7,254 nucleotides of DNA from Methylomarinum sp. (GTDB taxonomy: Bacteria; Pseudomonadota; Gammaproteobacteria; Methylococcales; Methylomonadaceae): the NCBI GenBank assembly GCA_013139755.1, contig WTAG01000563.1, positions 1-7,254 of the forward strand, written 5' to 3'. This document shows positions 6,860 to 7,254 of the stretch, piece after piece (the first letter of the stretch is position 1; the number at the start of each line of letters is the position of its first letter). Position numbers and translations under genes: made by a program. The notes beneath the pieces were generated by a model. The model ran no database searches. It saw only the letters and a list, made by a program, of their open reading frames with translations, and had not been told where the DNA came from.

Positions 6860-7012
6860 ATGTTTTTAAGAATAAAAACGCTAATAGTGCTTATTATATT
6901 AGCAATTCTTGGGGTAGGACCTGTTCCAACCACGAGCCTTTTTTTTATCTATGTTGTAATTTTTAGACCCCGTTGGTTCAAGGAGTTGGTTCATAAGATT
7001 TACCTGGCATAA
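6860..7012 (+). CDS. Small conserved-looking membrane protein, 50 residues
   Basis: ATG at 6860 opens 50 codons ending at TAA (7010-7012). The protein has a short basic start (MFLRIKT), a hydrophobic stretch at about 8-19, a GPVPTTS turn (20-26), a second hydrophobic stretch (27-35) and a basic RPRWFKELVHKIY end (36-48). This is the layout of a small inner-membrane hairpin or re-entrant protein: two short hydrophobic segments with positive charge at both termini. The ordered GPxPTTS and RPRWF motifs look selected and not random, and I have an impression of similar unnamed small proteins in gammaproteobacteria, but I cannot name a family. The weak point is the lack of a clear Shine-Dalgarno; the nearest AGG (6836-6838) is too far upstream. 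It lies 115 bases after amrS on the same strand, so it may be co-transcribed. Function unknown. Confidence 0.6.
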   Translation: MFLRIKTLIVLIILAILGVGPVPTTSLFFIYVVIFRPRWFKELVHKIYLA

Positions 7013-7120
7013 AAAAATTATTTGAGTGATCTTATGTAAAAATGTCATTAAACACATATCAAACTTAAAGCTAACCGCCGCCTCCCCAGTTTTTATTATA
7101 TAGTTTGGTGTTCTTCCGAA

Positions 7121-7149
7121 TTGACACGCCATTATCTAGCAACTAGGCT
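7121..7149 (+). promoter_or_regulatory. Candidate sigma-70 promoter facing right
   Basis: TTGACA (7121-7126) is a perfect -35 match. Seventeen bases later lies TAGGCT (7144-7149), which keeps only the first, second and last positions of TATAAT. A start would fall near 7156, inside the palindrome at 7155-7168. The strong -35, exact spacing and adjacent palindrome support a regulated promoter for a gene beyond 7249; the weak -10 leaves doubt. Confidence 0.4.
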
Positions 7150-7154
7150 GTGCA

Positions 7155-7168
7155 GTATCAATTGATAC
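7155..7168. promoter_or_regulatory. Perfect 14-base palindrome, candidate operator
   Basis: GTATCAATTGATAC is identical to its reverse complement over all 14 bases. It covers the predicted transcription start of the candidate promoter at 7121-7149, a typical place for a repressor site. The regulator cannot be named from the sequence; the centre reads ATCAATTGAT, which is not the FNR arrangement (the half-sites are in the opposite order and lack a spacer). Confidence 0.4.
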
Positions 7169-7219
7169 GGTAAATTTCTTGAAAGCAGGGTAATATCAGG
7201 TTATCAAGGAAAATTTACC
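7169..7219. repeat. Long imperfect inverted repeat in the candidate leader
   Basis: The left arm GGTAAATTT + CTTGA (7169-7182) pairs with TCAAG (7204-7208) and AAATTTACC (7211-7219): 9 plus 5 base pairs with a 2-base bulge (7209-7210) and a 21-base loop. In RNA it would form a stem between the candidate start site near 7156 and the possible ATG at 7249. There is no following T-run, so it is not an intrinsic terminator; it could be a leader-RNA structure, an operator pair or a small repeat element. Confidence 0.45.
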
Positions 7220-7254
7220 TAAGAAGAATAGTTAGTCAAAATACGAACATGAAC

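Larger units (their letters stand above)
7013..7254. other. AT-rich gene-free stretch, probable upstream region of a following gene
   Basis: No coding sequence with plausible composition is seen on either strand here. The stretch contains a perfect TTGACA at 7121-7126, a 14-base palindrome at 7155-7168 and an imperfect inverted repeat at 7169-7219, listed separately. An ATG at 7249-7251 could begin a rightward gene that leaves the window, but only two codons are visible and there is no clear Shine-Dalgarno before it. A GC-rich patch (7077-7088, CCGCCGCCTCCC) stands out from the AT-rich surroundings without an evident role. Confidence 0.5.

Noticed and set aside
6847..7068. 11-base direct repeat ATCAAACTTAA at 6847-6857 and 7058-7068 flanking the small membrane protein gene
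   Set aside because: Short, AT-rich and without inverted ends or transposase, so it is not evidence of an inserted element; could be chance.
6899..7132. A 77-codon minus-strand frame opposite the small membrane protein
   Set aside because: No ribosome site at a sensible distance, low-complexity lysine-rich end, and it lies antisense to a better-patterned frame.

Overview
The window looks like a low-to-mid GC proteobacterial chromosome segment, probably gammaproteobacterial. That rests on the general character of the proteins, clear Shine-Dalgarno sites, tightly packed genes and a run of small intergenic regions; no 16S or other marker is present, so the genus is left open. It carries a pyruvate:ferredoxin/flavodoxin oxidoreductase (PFOR, nifJ) module joined to the conserved but functionally unexplained AmmeMemoRadiSam trio.

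Layout. Reading from a divergent control region at about 5550-5646, four genes run leftward on the minus strand: amrB (MEMO family, 4746-5549), amrA (AMMECR1 family, 4177-4746, overlapping amrB by one base), nifJ (PFOR, 4167 down to about 541-700, starting 9 bases after amrA) and a dihydroorotate-dehydrogenase-like flavoprotein (from 538, cut by the window edge). The junctions are so tight that one polycistronic message is likely. The third trio member, the radical SAM enzyme amrS (5647-6744), runs rightward from the same control region. Downstream of it lies a 50-residue small membrane protein gene (6860-7012), then about 240 bases without a clear gene that hold a candidate promoter, a perfect 14-base palindrome and a large imperfect hairpin, probably the upstream region of a gene starting at or past the right edge.

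The most striking observation is an in-frame amber codon (TAG, 700-702) near the 3' end of nifJ. The same frame continues without another stop for 52 codons of sequence that looks like a normal PFOR C-terminus, ends at a second TAG (541-543), and sits 2 bases before the next start codon. This can be a recent nonsense mutation, a sequencing or assembly error, or a recoded/read-through stop. All recognised catalytic and cluster-binding residues lie before the amber.

How the genes may work together: PFOR interconverts pyruvate and acetyl-CoA using TPP and three 4Fe-4S clusters, and needs low-potential carriers and low oxygen. The DHOD-like flavoprotein is a probable redox companion of unknown substrate. 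The AmmeMemoRadiSam proteins have no settled function; co-transcription with PFOR suggests a link to anaerobic two-carbon or iron-sulfur metabolism, which is inference. A 14-base inverted repeat with FNR/CRP-like spacing (5600-5613) lies in the divergent control region and could coordinate the two sides.
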